Notes: generated by a model not told the origin, from the letters alone. Positions 43,528 through 53,711 are shown, numbered from the stretch's first letter. The stretch: DNA of 64,000 nt from Planctomycetaceae bacterium (GCA_002726205.1 PBSL01000057.1:1-64000), one strand, 5' to 3'. Made by a program: numbers and translations.

Positions 43528-44937
43528 ATGCTGACCATTCCCGGAACCTCGAGCCGGTACTGTGACGGAATTTCCCGTCGCAGCTTCCTGGAGATCGGTG
43601 GACTGGGACTGGGAGGCGCGGCGTTGCCGCGGTTGTTGGAGGCTGCCGACCGGTCGGGAAACCGGCAGGCCCCGAAGAACATCATCATGGTGCTGCTGCC
43701 CGGGGGACCGTCTCACATCGACATGTGGGACCTGAAACCGGAGGCGCCGGCCAATATCCGGGGCGAGTTCTCGCCGATTGCCAGTTCGGTGCCGGGTATC
43801 GAGATCTCCGAGCTGTTTCCACGGACGGCGCGGATGATGGAGAAGCTGATCGTGCTCAGGACGCTGGTCGGCATCCGCGACGATCACAACGTGCACTGGT
43901 GCGTGACCGGTCGCACGACGCATCCTCAGCAGACCGGCTCACGCGAAATTCCCGGGTATGCCGCCGGCGGCTGGCCCAGCCTTGGCGCGGTTGTCTCGAA
44001 GGTCCATGGACCCCGTCGTGTGGGTGTGCCTCCCGTGGTCGATCTCGCTCCGGCCTACTATGACGCACGTTTCGTCAACAGTGTCGGGTTGGGACAGGGG
44101 GGGTACCTCGGTGCGGCCCATTCGGCTTTCGAGACCGCGACGGTCGACCGCAGCAACATGGCTCTCAACGGCGTCAGCCTCGATCGGCTTTCCGACCGCC
44201 GCAGCCTGCTGACATCGTTTGACCGCTTTCGCCGCTCTGCCGACGTCACCGGGATGATGGACGGCCTGGATGTCTACGCTCGACAGGCGTTCGAGATGAT
44301 GACCTCACCTCGCCTGGCCCGGGCTCTGGATCTTTCGCAGGAAGACCGGCGTTCGTGGCGGCGATACGGGTTGGACGGGATCCCGGAATCGGTGCGGGCC
44401 GGCAACAAGCATCTCGACCAGTTCCTGCTTGCCCGGAGGGTGATCGAGGCCGGGGCACGCTGTGTGACACTGTGCTTCAGCCGCTTTCCCTTCGGCCGGA
44501 TGCTCAAGGGCGACTACAACTGGGACTGGCACAAGGACAACTTTACCGAGGCCCGGGCCACCCTGCCGATGCTTGACCAGGGCGTGGCCGGGCTGATCGA
44601 GGATCTCGAGCAGCGGGGATTGCTCGAGGAGACGATGGTCGTTGTCTGGGGCGAGTTTGGACGTACGCCGCGGATCAACGCCAATGCCGGCCGTGATCAC
44701 TGGCCCCGGGTTGCCGCCGGCCTGCTGGCCGGAGGCGGGTTGAGAGCCGGGCAGGTTGTGGGAACGACAAACCGAAACGCCGAAGAACCCGTGGATCGAC
44801 CGGTTGATATCCGGGAAGTCTTCGCCACGCTCTATCACCAGTTCGGTATCGACGTGCGGACGACCCTCTTCACCGACCTGTCCGGCCGACCGCAGTACCT
44901 CGTCCCCGATGCCGGCCCGATGCCGGAGCTGGTCTGA
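43528..44937 (+). CDS. DUF1501 family protein, Tat-exported
   Basis: A 469-residue DUF1501 protein, the fourth in the window and the last gene of the sulfatase operon. Before the Tat-like signal ISRRSFLEIGGLGLGGAALP lies the block CDG; Cys a few residues before the twin arginine also appears in other DUF1501 proteins. Family motifs are IIMVLLPGGPSHIDMWDLKPEAP, NWDWHKDNF (the GWDTHG-type position), WGEFGRTPRINANAGRDHW and LLAGGGLRAG. The ATG 43528 has GGAG seven bases upstream. Located 31 bases behind the sulfatase, it probably works in the same sulfated-glycan pathway. Confidence 0.88.
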   Translation: MLTIPGTSSRYCDGISRRSFLEIGGLGLGGAALPRLLEAADRSGNRQAPKNIIMVLLPGGPSHIDMWDLKPEAPANIRGEFSPIASSVPGIEISELFPRTARMMEKLIVLRTLVGIRDDHNVHWCVTGRTTHPQQTGSREIPGYAAGGWPSLGAVVSKVHGPRRVGVPPVVDLAPAYYDARFVNSVGLGQGGYLGAAHSAFETATVDRSNMALNGVSLDRLSDRRSLLTSFDRFRRSADVTGMMDGLDVYARQAFEMMTSPRLARALDLSQEDRRSWRRYGLDGIPESVRAGNKHLDQFLLARRVIEAGARCVTLCFSRFPFGRMLKGDYNWDWHKDNFTEARATLPMLDQGVAGLIEDLEQRGLLEETMVVVWGEFGRTPRINANAGRDHWPRVAAGLLAGGGLRAGQVVGTTNRNAEEPVDRPVDIREVFATLYHQFGIDVRTTLFTDLSGRPQYLVPDAGPMPELV

Positions 44938-45030
44938 CAGGCGACGACGCCCAACGGCGGTGAAAGTTATTTGCTGTTTTCCCGCGGGGCCGGTGCGACG
45001 AGAGTGCTGAGGCGATTCTCATCGGGTCGG

Positions 45031-45058
45031 TTGACTGCCGGAAAGATCAGTGTAGGGT
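45031..45058 (+). promoter_or_regulatory. candidate promoter for the first MoxR operon
   Basis: TTGACT (45031-45036, five of six) is followed after 16 bases by TAGGGT (45053-45058, only three of six). GATAAT at 45064-45069 is a better -10 box but at 27 bases is too far. The site lies 65-90 bases before the moxR ATG in a 185-base gap, where a promoter is expected. Confidence 0.3.
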
Positions 45059-45122
45059 GATGCGATAATGGTCCGGCCAGGAGGCTGGTCGAATTGCAGG
45101 ATCGCGTTGTAGCGAGGGAGCC

Positions 45123-46160
45123 ATGGCAACGGACGTGAATGAGACCGGAAAAGGTGCTGACCAGGTCGACGAGCAGGACCTCAAGGCGGCAGACCAGGCG
45201 GCCGAGATCTACGGGAAACTCCGGGAAGAACTCAGCCGGGTGATCGTCGGACAGGACGAGGTTCTCAAGCAGGTCATGATTGCCCTGTTTGCCCAGGGGC
45301 ACTGCCTGCTGGAAGGTGTTCCCGGGCTGGCCAAGACCCTGATGATCAGCTCGATTGCCGAGATGCTTTCGCTGAAATTCAGCCGGGTCCAGTTCACTCC
45401 TGACCTGATGCCCAGTGACATCGTCGGCACCGAGATCCTCGAGGAGGAAGAGGGAACCGGGCGACGGCAGATGAAGTTCGTCAAGGGGCCGATCTTCGGC
45501 AATATCATCCTCGGCGACGAAATCAACCGGACCCCGCCGAAGACCCAGGCGGCGTTGCTGCAGGCAATGCAGGAATACGAGGTCACGATTGCCGGCCAGA
45601 CCTTCGGGTTGGACCGGCCGTTCCTGGTCCTGGGGACGCAGAACCCGATCGAGCAGGAAGGAACCTACCCGCTGCCGGAAGCACAACTCGACCGGTTCAT
45701 GTTCCGGATCCTCGTCGATTATCCGACCTTCGAGGAGGAACTCCAGATTGCCGAGGTCACCACCTCCCAGGAGAAGGTCGAACTCAACGCTTTGCTCGAT
45801 GCCCAGGAGATCATGGGGTTGCAGCAGGTGGTGCGGAAGGTGATCGTCAGCCGCAGCATCGCGGCCTACGCGGTCAAGTTGGTTCGTGGCACGCGGCCCG
45901 ATACCGACGACTCGCCGGACTTCGTCAAGAAGTACCTGACCTGGGGTGCGGGGCCGCGGGCCTGCCAGGCCCTGTTGCTGGGAGCCAAGGCCAACGCCTT
46001 GCTCGAAGGCCGGTTCAATGCATCGATCGAGGACATCAAGTACGTCGCCTTCCCAGTGCTCAGACACCGGCTTGTCACCAGCTTCTCGGCAGAAAGTGAC
46101 GGGGTCACCACCGACAGCATCATCCGGGACCTGTGCGAGATGACCAGCGAGGATCTGTAG
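45123..46160 (+). CDS. MoxR family AAA+ ATPase (first copy)
   Basis: A 345-residue cytoplasmic AAA+ ATPase. Walker A is GVPGLAKT, Walker B LGDEINR, sensor-type blocks [15 protein letters not shown] and [25 protein letters not shown], all diagnostic of MoxR. MoxR proteins act as chaperones that mature partner proteins carrying VWA domains. Here the next genes encode DUF58 and two VWA proteins, so that is the expected role. GGGAG lies just before the ATG. This copy is paralogous to the one at 59935. Confidence 0.94.
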   Translation: MATDVNETGKGADQVDEQDLKAADQAAEIYGKLREELSRVIVGQDEVLKQVMIALFAQGHCLLEGVPGLAKTLMISSIAEMLSLKFSRVQFTPDLMPSDIVGTEILEEEEGTGRRQMKFVKGPIFGNIILGDEINRTPPKTQAALLQAMQEYEVTIAGQTFGLDRPFLVLGTQNPIEQEGTYPLPEAQLDRFMFRILVDYPTFEEELQIAEVTTSQEKVELNALLDAQEIMGLQQVVRKVIVSRSIAAYAVKLVRGTRPDTDDSPDFVKKYLTWGAGPRACQALLLGAKANALLEGRFNASIEDIKYVAFPVLRHRLVTSFSAESDGVTTDSIIRDLCEMTSEDL

Positions 46161-46202
46161 CCGGCAGCTGGTCGGCCAGTCCCTCCGACGCGTTCTCGAT
46201 TC

Positions 46203-47111
46203 ATGAATCAGGCCACGATGGCTGCAAAACAAAAATACCTTGATCCCGCCGGGCTCCACCGGGTTGGCAACATGGAGCTTGTGGCCAAGCAGGTGGTCGA
46301 GGGTTTTCTGACCGGTCGGCACCGCAGCCCTTACCACGGGTTCTCCGTCGAGTATCTCGACCACCGGGCCTATACGCCCGGAGACGAGATCCGCAACCTT
46401 GACTGGAAGATCGTCGCCCGCAGCGACAAGTACTACGTCAAGCTCTACGAGGATGAAACCAACCTGCGGGCCTACATCCTGTTGGACTGCTCGAGCTCGA
46501 TGAGTTTCACCTCCGGCGAACAAAGCAAGCTCAGCTGGGGAGCCTACCTGGCCGCCGCGCTGACCTACCTGCTGATCCGGCAAAACGATGCCGTGGGGCT
46601 GTTGCAGTTCGACACCGGCGTGAGATCCTTCGTTCCTCCCAAGGCGCACCCGACCCAGTTTCGCCGAATCCTGGAGTCGCTCGATGACGTGGAACCGGGA
46701 GGGGAAACCGATCTCGGTGCCGTGCTGCACGAGGCGGCCGAGCGGACCAAGCGACGGGGACTGATCATCGTGATCAGCGATCTGATTGACAACGAGGAAG
46801 CGATCGCCAGCGGGTTGGGCCATTTCCGGCACAACAACCACGAGGTCATCGTGTTCCACACCATGGATCCCGCCGAGCTCGAGTTTCCGTTCGATCGCCT
46901 GACCCGCTTCAAGGACATGGAAGGGGCTGGACGCGTCGTTGCCAATCCCAAGAGTCTCCGGAGACGGTACCTCTCGCGGATCGGCCAGTTCACCGACCAG
47001 GTCAAACGTGATTGCATGGAGCGAAGGATCAGTTACGAGCTGTGCGATACCTCTCAGCCCTACGACCGCTTCCTGGCCTCCTACCTCGACAAGCGATCCC
47101 GAATTTTCTGA
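46203..47111 (+). CDS. DUF58 domain protein with MIDAS (first copy)
   Basis: A 302-residue DUF58 protein, usual partner of MoxR. DUF58 has a VWA-like fold; the metal-ion-dependent adhesion site DxSxS is Asp95, Ser97, Ser99 (LLDCSSSMS). The family motif RSPYHGFSVEYLDHRAYTPGDEIRNLDWKIVARSDKYYVK is complete, as are LIIVISDLIDN and a C-terminal YDRFLASYL. It lies 42 bases behind moxR and is predicted cytoplasmic or membrane-associated. A slightly later ATG (46218) is an alternative start. Confidence 0.92.
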   Translation: MNQATMAAKQKYLDPAGLHRVGNMELVAKQVVEGFLTGRHRSPYHGFSVEYLDHRAYTPGDEIRNLDWKIVARSDKYYVKLYEDETNLRAYILLDCSSSMSFTSGEQSKLSWGAYLAAALTYLLIRQNDAVGLLQFDTGVRSFVPPKAHPTQFRRILESLDDVEPGGETDLGAVLHEAAERTKRRGLIIVISDLIDNEEAIASGLGHFRHNNHEVIVFHTMDPAELEFPFDRLTRFKDMEGAGRVVANPKSLRRRYLSRIGQFTDQVKRDCMERRISYELCDTSQPYDRFLASYLDKRSRIF

Positions 47112-47162
47112 CCAGCCAGCACGGTCGACGCTGTTCTTCATGGAAAATCACGAGTAGCACTC

Positions 47163-49643
47163 ATGAGCGGATTGGCCGGCCTGTTCACGAACCCGTTGCT
47201 GTTGTGGTTCCTACCGCTGGCGCTGATCCCGGTCCTGCTGCACCTGCTGACACTGCATCGGCTCAAGACGGTCGAACTCAGCACGTTCCGGTTTCTCTTC
47301 GACAGCTACGTCCAGCAGCGACGCCGGATGAAGTTCCTCGAATGGCTGATCGCGCTGCTGCGGACACTGTTCCTGCTGTTCCTGGTGTTCGCGATTTCCC
47401 GGATGCGGATGCCCGATTACTGGGAGACACTCTTTGGCGGGGGGGCCGGTGGCCGCGATGTCGTGCTGATGCTCGATACCTCGGCCAGCATGGGGGCCGC
47501 CACCGATGGGCGAACGGCCCTGGAACGGTCGCAGGAAGCCGCCCGCAAGGTTGTCGAAAAACTCCAGCCCGGCGACCACGTGACGGTGATCCGGGTTGAT
47601 GAACGGCCCGAGCAGTTACTGAGACGTTTCCAGGCATCGACCGAAGAGATCCAGAACGAGATCGACAACCTCGAGACGGGGCCCTCGCGGGGGAATCTCT
47701 ACGCCGCCTTCTCGCAGTTGTTTTCCGGCGATTCGCCAGAAATCTCGAAGCTGAAGAATCCCCAGGTCTTCCTGTTCACCGATCTGCAGCAAAGCGGTTG
47801 GGACGAGTTCCGCGGCGGCGAGACGGCCGTCAAGGTGCCCGCCGGGACCGACCTGCGGGTGGTCAACGTCGGCTCGGGACGGCCGCTGGACAACTACGCG
47901 GTTGTCGGCAACCCGCCGGCGCAGTCCCGCGTGATCGTCGGTCTGCCGGTGACACTCAGGCCGCGGGTCGCCAACTTCTCTCTCTCCAGGAACACGTCGT
48001 CCGATTTCGCCGTGACGATCAGTATCAACGGCCAGCAGGTCGATCGGCAGCCGTTGAGCGTCAAGGCGGGCAAGACCGAAGAAGTGGAAGTGATCTACAT
48101 GCCCAACCAGCCGGGCATTCTCAAGGGGCAATTCGAGATCACCGGGGACCCGTTCCTCGACGACAACATCTATCGTTTCACGCTCGACGTTCGACCCCAG
48201 GTCCAGGTGTTGCTGGTCAACGGCAACCCGGCCCCGATACCCCTGGATGACGCGGGGCTGTACGTCCGGACGGCCCTGACGGCCACCAATACCGGAGACG
48301 ACGAACCCGACGGCGATGAGAAGCCGGCGGAAGCGGCCGACCCGGCGGCCAAGGATCTGGGACCGGGCCGGGAGTTTGTCAGGGCCCTGGACGTTCACGA
48401 GCTTCCCGAGGCCCAGCTCAACGCCGATGCCCTGGCCAGAGCGGCCGTCGTGATCCTGGCCAACTGCGGCAGCCTGGACGCCGCCCGTTTCACGCTGCTG
48501 CGGAACTTCGTCAACAAGGGTGGCGGCCTGATCGTGCTGCCCGGTGACAAGGTCGCTCCCGATGTCTACACCAAGCAGTTTTTCCCCGACCCGAACGATC
48601 CCAAGACACCGTTGCTGGCGGCCACACTCGGAGTTGCCGTCGGCGATCCGACCAAGACCGAGACCTTCTCGAAGTTCTCCAACATCGACTTCTCCAATGC
48701 GATCCTCTCGGTCTTCGACGCCGGCAAAACGCCCTACCTGACCCGCGTGCAGGTGTACCGTCACTTTGCGCTGACGCTTCCCGAGGAACGAGGCAGCAGT
48801 TGGCCGCTGATCGCCTTCGCCGGCACCGACGCACCGGCGGTCATCGAGGGAAGTTACGGCGACGGGCGCGTCGTGCTCTCGGCCTTCGCCTTCCACTCGA
48901 AGTGGTCCAACCTGCCGATGCGACCCGAGTTCGTGCCGCTGGTGCTGAGGATGGTCAGCCAGGTCATGAAACGGCCCGAACTCGACGGTCCCAGCGTCGT
49001 GCCCGCCGGCGGGACGGCGGAGTTCTTTGCCGAGGAGGCCGGTTGGGATCCGGTTTCGGCCAAGGTTGAAAATCTCACCACCGGCGTCCCCACCCCGCTC
49101 GAGCAGTTTCAGCGGTCGAAGTCCCGTCTGGTCGGTGCGTTCGACCGAACCATCAGCCAGGGGTTTTATGATGTCGAGGTCAGCGGTGGCAGTACGGCCC
49201 GTCCCAAGCAGGGGAAATTGGCCTTCGCCGTGAACCTGGCCAGCGGCGAATCGGACTTTCGGACACTCGGCGGCAATCTGCCCACGACCGACGATCCCGA
49301 TGCCATGACCGGGCGGATGGAACGGGTCGGCACCGAGGTGGCCACGATGCTTGACGGGCTGGTTCCCGGCGAGACGCTGCAGGTGGTCGACGCCACGGCC
49401 GAGGCCCAGCAGCAGTACGGAGAACCGGGACAGCAAAGCGAGATCTGGCGTTGGTTGATCTTCGTGATGTTCATCGTGATCGGTGCCGAGTTCCTGCTCT
49501 CGACCCTCAGTGGCCAGGTCGCGGAGGGCGAGGAAGACGGGGCCCTCGAGAAAATCAAGCAACTCAGTCCCGGAGGTTGGGTTGGCCGCATGACCGGCGC
49601 CGACGTCACCGAGGAGGCACCAACTGGGGCGGCGGCCGAGTGA
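47163..49643 (+). CDS. BatA-like membrane VWA protein (first copy)
   Basis: An 826-residue protein with an N-terminal BatA membrane segment (GLFTNPLLLWFLPLALIPVLLHLL) and a second helix near residue 65. A VWA domain follows with MIDAS MLDTSASMG (Asp105, Ser107, Ser109). The middle part has a glutamine-amidotransferase-like pattern (VILANCGSLDAARFTLLRNFVNKGGGLIVLPG), and a final membrane helix (WRWLIFVMFIVIGAEFLLSTL) lies near the C-terminus. Most of the protein is therefore periplasmic. It sits between DUF58 and the 1309-residue gene and is a likely substrate or partner of the MoxR chaperone. Confidence 0.86.
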   Translation: MSGLAGLFTNPLLLWFLPLALIPVLLHLLTLHRLKTVELSTFRFLFDSYVQQRRRMKFLEWLIALLRTLFLLFLVFAISRMRMPDYWETLFGGGAGGRDVVLMLDTSASMGAATDGRTALERSQEAARKVVEKLQPGDHVTVIRVDERPEQLLRRFQASTEEIQNEIDNLETGPSRGNLYAAFSQLFSGDSPEISKLKNPQVFLFTDLQQSGWDEFRGGETAVKVPAGTDLRVVNVGSGRPLDNYAVVGNPPAQSRVIVGLPVTLRPRVANFSLSRNTSSDFAVTISINGQQVDRQPLSVKAGKTEEVEVIYMPNQPGILKGQFEITGDPFLDDNIYRFTLDVRPQVQVLLVNGNPAPIPLDDAGLYVRTALTATNTGDDEPDGDEKPAEAADPAAKDLGPGREFVRALDVHELPEAQLNADALARAAVVILANCGSLDAARFTLLRNFVNKGGGLIVLPGDKVAPDVYTKQFFPDPNDPKTPLLAATLGVAVGDPTKTETFSKFSNIDFSNAILSVFDAGKTPYLTRVQVYRHFALTLPEERGSSWPLIAFAGTDAPAVIEGSYGDGRVVLSAFAFHSKWSNLPMRPEFVPLVLRMVSQVMKRPELDGPSVVPAGGTAEFFAEEAGWDPVSAKVENLTTGVPTPLEQFQRSKSRLVGAFDRTISQGFYDVEVSGGSTARPKQGKLAFAVNLASGESDFRTLGGNLPTTDDPDAMTGRMERVGTEVATMLDGLVPGETLQVVDATAEAQQQYGEPGQQSEIWRWLIFVMFIVIGAEFLLSTLSGQVAEGEEDGALEKIKQLSPGGWVGRMTGADVTEEAPTGAAAE

Positions 49644-49689
49644 ATCTCGGAATTGAAGCAACCACATCAGGACGCGGTCGAGACCGCAA

Positions 49690-49718
49690 TTGACAACGGT
49701 TCGCGTCCAGCATTCAAT
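49690..49718 (+). promoter_or_regulatory. strong candidate internal promoter before the 1309-residue gene
   Basis: TTGACA (six of six, 49690-49695) and TTCAAT (four of six, 49713-49718) are separated by exactly 17 bases, in the 138-base gap ahead of the large gene. It would let the downstream part of the operon be expressed separately from moxR. Confidence 0.5.
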
Positions 49719-49781
49719 ACACGTCAATAGACACGAGCCGACACGGATGGATCGGCGGGTATTCTCTCGAAGAGGCGACTC

Positions 49782-52700
49782 ATGACGAGCGAACATTCCA
49801 GTAACGGTCACGGTTCTGTCAGTCCCGTGGGGGCATCCTCGGGGACGGACACGAAACCACTCCGCGAGTTGGTCGCCCGTACGCGGCGGCTGCTGCGTTC
49901 GACGTGGGTCCTGACGGGCCTGCTGGCCAGTTTTGGCCTGGGGCTGCTGCTGCTGGTCGGATCGGCGATGACTGATTTTGTCGTCTCGTCGGCGGCTCCC
50001 TCGGATTGGACCTGGCTGAGAACCCTGGCGCTGGTGCTGCTGGTGGTTCCTACGGCCTGGGCCGTTGCCGTCGGTGTCCTGCGACCGTTGTTGCGTCGTC
50101 TCTCGAATGTCCTGGTGGCCCGGCGGATCGAGACCGAGTTGCCGGCGATTCACAACCGGTTGGTGACCTGCATCGACCTGGAAGACGAGGAGCAGCGGGT
50201 GCCGGTTTCGCAGGCCTTCCATCGCCGGTTGGTTTCGGAAGCCCTGGAGCGAATCCGGGAATTTCACCCGAGGCAGGTACTCGACATCCACAAGCTTCGC
50301 CACGCCGGCCTGGTGGCGATTGTCGGAACGTTGGCCCTGGCAGTCATATTCATCCCGGGCGTGACCACCGCGATGGAGCGGGTCTTTAGCCCCTTCGACG
50401 ACATTCCGCCCGCCGGTCACGCGTCCTACAACGTCGAAGTCGGCAACACCGATCAGATGCGTGCAGGCGACGGTTCGGTTGTCCGCGGCGATGATATCGT
50501 CTTCCAGGTGAAACTGACCGGCGGCAGCCTCTACGAGGACGAGCGGTTGGAACTGGCGATCGAGACAGTCAACGACAAGGGCGAAGCCGTGACGATCCGG
50601 CACACCCTGCCGGCATTTGCTGCCCTCGACGACGCGGACCTGTCGCGGACCGTGCTCAAGGGGCTGGAACACGATTTCCATTACCGCGTCAGCGGTGGAG
50701 GAACCTACACGCGACGATTCGAAGTCAAGATACTGGCCCGTCCGGAGATCGTGGGGGTCAAGACCGAGTTGGCCTTCCCCGACTACATGGAGAAACAGCC
50801 GTTGGTCTCTGAGGTAGCTGATGTCGAGGGACCCGTCGGCAGTACGGTCACCGTCAATGTGAAGGCCGAGGGCGATATCAAGGAAGGCTGGGTCGAGTTC
50901 CTGGAAGCCAGGAGCCGTCGCGTGACGGTTGCCGATCGTCCCACACGGACCTGGTTTGCTGCAACACGTCCCGATGGATCGACGCCCAGCGGAACGTGGC
51001 AGGAAGAATCACTGGACGGAAAGGCGGCTCACACCGATCCAGCCAACAGCGCCGTTCACGCCCACGGGTTCACCAAAGCCGCCGAGCCCTTCCAGGTGGG
51101 GACCAACGAGGTGCTCTTCGCCGATGTCTACCTGCCGCCGGACCAGGTGCCCCGCGAGATCATGCTCAAGTGGAACGACGGCCAGGGCTGGGAACACCGT
51201 GCGTTCTGGGGCGAGGACCTGGTCGGCGAGGGCAAGCCGGGTACCGCGTCGCGTTATCACATCGGACCGCTTCCCCAGTCGGGTCGGCTGGTGCGGCTGG
51301 AAGTGCCGGCGGCCGTCGTCGGACTGGCCGGCCGGGCGATCAATGGCATGATGTTCACACTGCACGGTGGCCAGGCCGTCTGGGGTTCGGCCGGCACGCT
51401 GCCTCCGGGAGAAGAGATTCGGACCGAACTGGTCCCGATCAAGGACATGAAGTTCAAGCTGACCAAGCTGACCCCCACCGAAGAGCTCAAGGAAGGGCAG
51501 CAACACTTCTCGGGCACCTTCCCGCTGCTCGACAACGGACTGTACAGGGTCCAGCTCAGAAACGATGCCAACCGCTTCAACAAGCAGATGGCCGAGGCAC
51601 GGATCGTTGCCATCCCCGACAGCCCACCGCAGGTCATCATCGAACGCCCACGACAGACACTCGTGCTCAGCCAGCCTCAACCCGTCCCCATCTCGATCAC
51701 CTCCTTCGACGATTACGGTGTCAAGGACATCGTGCTGTCGGTCAGGATCGATGACCAGGAGACATTCAGCGGCGAGCCGATCGTGACGCTCAGTCCGCCA
51801 CTGCAGAACGATCACCGCGACGTCACCCTCGATCTTTCCCAGCGCGGGCTCAAGGTCGGTGGTACGCTGACCTACCGCGTCGCGGTTCGCGACGGGAAGG
51901 GCCAAAGCGGGCAGACGGTCGATTACGTCATCCAGATCAAGGACGACAAGGCCGCCGAAGACAAGCAGTTTGAACAACTCGAGAAGGAAACCGACACCTT
52001 CCGTGACAAGTTCATCGAGCTCGTTGCCCAGCAGAAGAAGGTCCAGACCAAGTCGCAGGAACTCGAGAAGAAGTACAAGAAGTTGACCGAGAAGATCGAG
52101 AAGGCCCAGGACGAGGCGGCCAAGGAACAGGCCGAAAAGAAGGATCCCGCCGACGAGAAGGCCAAGAAGGATGCGAAAAAGGAGAAGAAAAAAGACGCCA
52201 AGGAAGATCCCGACCAACCCAAGCCCGTCGAATTGAATCCGGAAGAGCAGAAGGAACTCGATGCCCTGAAGAAGGAAATCGCCGAGCTGGCCGCGCAGGA
52301 GACCAAGAATGTTGCGCTCGCCGAACAGGTCAAGACCGACCTGAAGGCACTTGCCGAGAAGGCCGAGAAGAACCAGCTGGTGCCGCAGCAGGTCACCGAG
52401 CAGATGAAGCAGATCGAAAATGCCTTCGAGAAGGCGGCCATCGATCCGCTCAAGAATCTTGTCCAGCAGATGAAGCAGGCCACGCAGCCCAAGCAGCAGG
52501 ACACCGCTCTGCCCGAGATCAACAAGCAGGCCGAGCGGGTCCAGAAGGATCTCGAGGCCCTCAAGAAGCGGATGGATTCGCTCGCCCGGGCCCAGCGAGA
52601 CAGCCGGCAGGATCTCAACCAGGCAATGAAGGACCTCAAGAAGGATCTGCTCGAACAAAATGCCGAGCTGACTCGCGACGCGCTCAAGGAGCTCAAAGAC

Positions 52701-53711
52701 TACCTCAAGGCGATGGAGAAAGACCTGAAGGCCGTCATGGGCAAACAGGAAAACCTGCTCAAGGACAGCCAGGCGAACCTGTCGTCGGAGGACCTCAAGA
52801 AGGCACTGCAGGCCGAACAGGAGAAGCTCAGCCGCGAGGCCGAAAAGAAACTCGACAAGACGGCCAAATTGCTCGACGCCAAGCGGATGCCACGACAACC
52901 GTTCTTCCCCGGCCGTCCCTACAAGCCCGAGGACGAGGCCTACAAGGTGCCGCCCAAGGAACAGGACAGCGATCCCGAACCCGAGGACAAGAAGGGCAAG
53001 AAGGAGAAGGACGCCAAGGACAAGAAGAAGAAGAAAAAGGGAGACAAGGAAGAGCCCGAAGAGGACTTTTTCCTTCCGGCCCTGCGTGGTCTGCGTGCAG
53101 AACTCGATCCCCGGTTCGAGAAGATGATCCGGCAGATGAAAAAGAAGCTCGAGCAGCAGAAGAAGGGCGAAAAGGGAGACCCCGAGCAACAGGAACGAAA
53201 CCGTCAGCAGGCGCAGCGGCTGCAGGAACTGGATCTCGCCCAAAAAGCTCTGCAGAGCGATCAGAAATCGCTCGAGCAACTCCAGCAGGAACTCCAGCAG
53301 GCACAACAGCAGCAACAACCGCAGCAACAACCGCAGCAACAACAAAGTCTCGAACAGTTGATGCAGAAGGCGTTGATGCAAAAAGCTCAGAAGATGATGA
53401 AGCGGATGCAGCAACAGGGGCAGACTCCTCCCCAGCAACAACAACAACAACAACAGCAGCCACCCGAACCGACACTGGCCAATCAGTTGCTCGGCAACCT
53501 CAAGCCCGACGGCCAGGGGACCGAGGAGGTTCTCGTGGAACTGAGCAAGCTTGACGTGTCAACACGTCGAGTGATCATGAAGATGCAACCCAAGGAACGG
53601 GAAGAACTCTTGCAGGGACTGCGCGAGGAAGGTCCGAAGGCCTACCAGGGATTCATCCGCGACTATTTCAAGAAGTTGTCGCGGGCCCGGGCGGCCAAGC
53701 CGGGAAAGTGA
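49782..53711 (+). CDS. giant membrane protein with Lys/Glu coiled coils and Gln-rich tail
   Basis: I do not recognise a named family with confidence; the N-terminal part resembles DUF4175-like large bacterial membrane proteins. The 1309 residues comprise two or three membrane helices (about 41-63, 75-100 and 176-194), then a long beta-rich extracytoplasmic region to about residue 720. From about 725 to 1150 the protein is a charged coiled coil (for example LEKKYKKLTEKIEKAQDEAAKE). Lys-rich low-complexity stretches follow, and a Gln-rich segment lies near 1170-1230 (nine Gln encoded by CAA/CAG at 53433-53459). It sits between two VWA genes of the MoxR array. Probable role: a large envelope scaffold or channel, by inference only. 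Confidence 0.6.
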   Translation: MTSEHSSNGHGSVSPVGASSGTDTKPLRELVARTRRLLRSTWVLTGLLASFGLGLLLLVGSAMTDFVVSSAAPSDWTWLRTLALVLLVVPTAWAVAVGVLRPLLRRLSNVLVARRIETELPAIHNRLVTCIDLEDEEQRVPVSQAFHRRLVSEALERIREFHPRQVLDIHKLRHAGLVAIVGTLALAVIFIPGVTTAMERVFSPFDDIPPAGHASYNVEVGNTDQMRAGDGSVVRGDDIVFQVKLTGGSLYEDERLELAIETVNDKGEAVTIRHTLPAFAALDDADLSRTVLKGLEHDFHYRVSGGGTYTRRFEVKILARPEIVGVKTELAFPDYMEKQPLVSEVADVEGPVGSTVTVNVKAEGDIKEGWVEFLEARSRRVTVADRPTRTWFAATRPDGSTPSGTWQEESLDGKAAHTDPANSAVHAHGFTKAAEPFQVGTNEVLFADVYLPPDQVPREIMLKWNDGQGWEHRAFWGEDLVGEGKPGTASRYHIGPLPQSGRLVRLEVPAAVVGLAGRAINGMMFTLHGGQAVWGSAGTLPPGEEIRTELVPIKDMKFKLTKLTPTEELKEGQQHFSGTFPLLDNGLYRVQLRNDANRFNKQMAEARIVAIPDSPPQVIIERPRQTLVLSQPQPVPISITSFDDYGVKDIVLSVRIDDQETFSGEPIVTLSPPLQNDHRDVTLDLSQRGLKVGGTLTYRVAVRDGKGQSGQTVDYVIQIKDDKAAEDKQFEQLEKETDTFRDKFIELVAQQKKVQTKSQELEKKYKKLTEKIEKAQDEAAKEQAEKKDPADEKAKKDAKKEKKKDAKEDPDQPKPVELNPEEQKELDALKKEIAELAAQETKNVALAEQVKTDLKALAEKAEKNQLVPQQVTEQMKQIENAFEKAAIDPLKNLVQQMKQATQPKQQDTALPEINKQAERVQKDLEALKKRMDSLARAQRDSRQDLNQAMKDLKKDLLEQNAELTRDALKELKDYLKAMEKDLKAVMGKQENLLKDSQANLSSEDLKKALQAEQEKLSREAEKKLDKTAKLLDAKRMPRQPFFPGRPYKPEDEAYKVPPKEQDSDPEPEDKKGKKEKDAKDKKKKKKGDKEEPEEDFFLPALRGLRAELDPRFEKMIRQMKKKLEQQKKGEKGDPEQQERNRQQAQRLQELDLAQKALQSDQKSLEQLQQELQQAQQQQQPQQQPQQQQSLEQLMQKALMQKAQKMMKRMQQQGQTPPQQQQQQQQQPPEPTLANQLLGNLKPDGQGTEEVLVELSKLDVSTRRVIMKMQPKEREELLQGLREEGPKAYQGFIRDYFKKLSRARAAKPGK
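53433..53459 (+). repeat. short CAA/CAG microsatellite
   Basis: Nine consecutive glutamine codons (CAG, six CAA, two CAG) inside the Gln-rich tail of the giant gene. Such runs can change length by slippage without frameshift, because the unit is three bases. Confidence 0.8.

Noticed and set aside
47616-50681. Open frame of about 1000 codons on the minus strand opposite the VWA and giant genes
   Set aside because: Antisense to genes with clear MIDAS and membrane features; translation has no recognisable domain.
51009-53453. Minus-strand frame with leucine-rich hydrophobic composition
   Set aside because: The Leu/Val runs are the reverse complement of the Lys/Glu/Gln-rich coiled coil on the plus strand, not a membrane protein.
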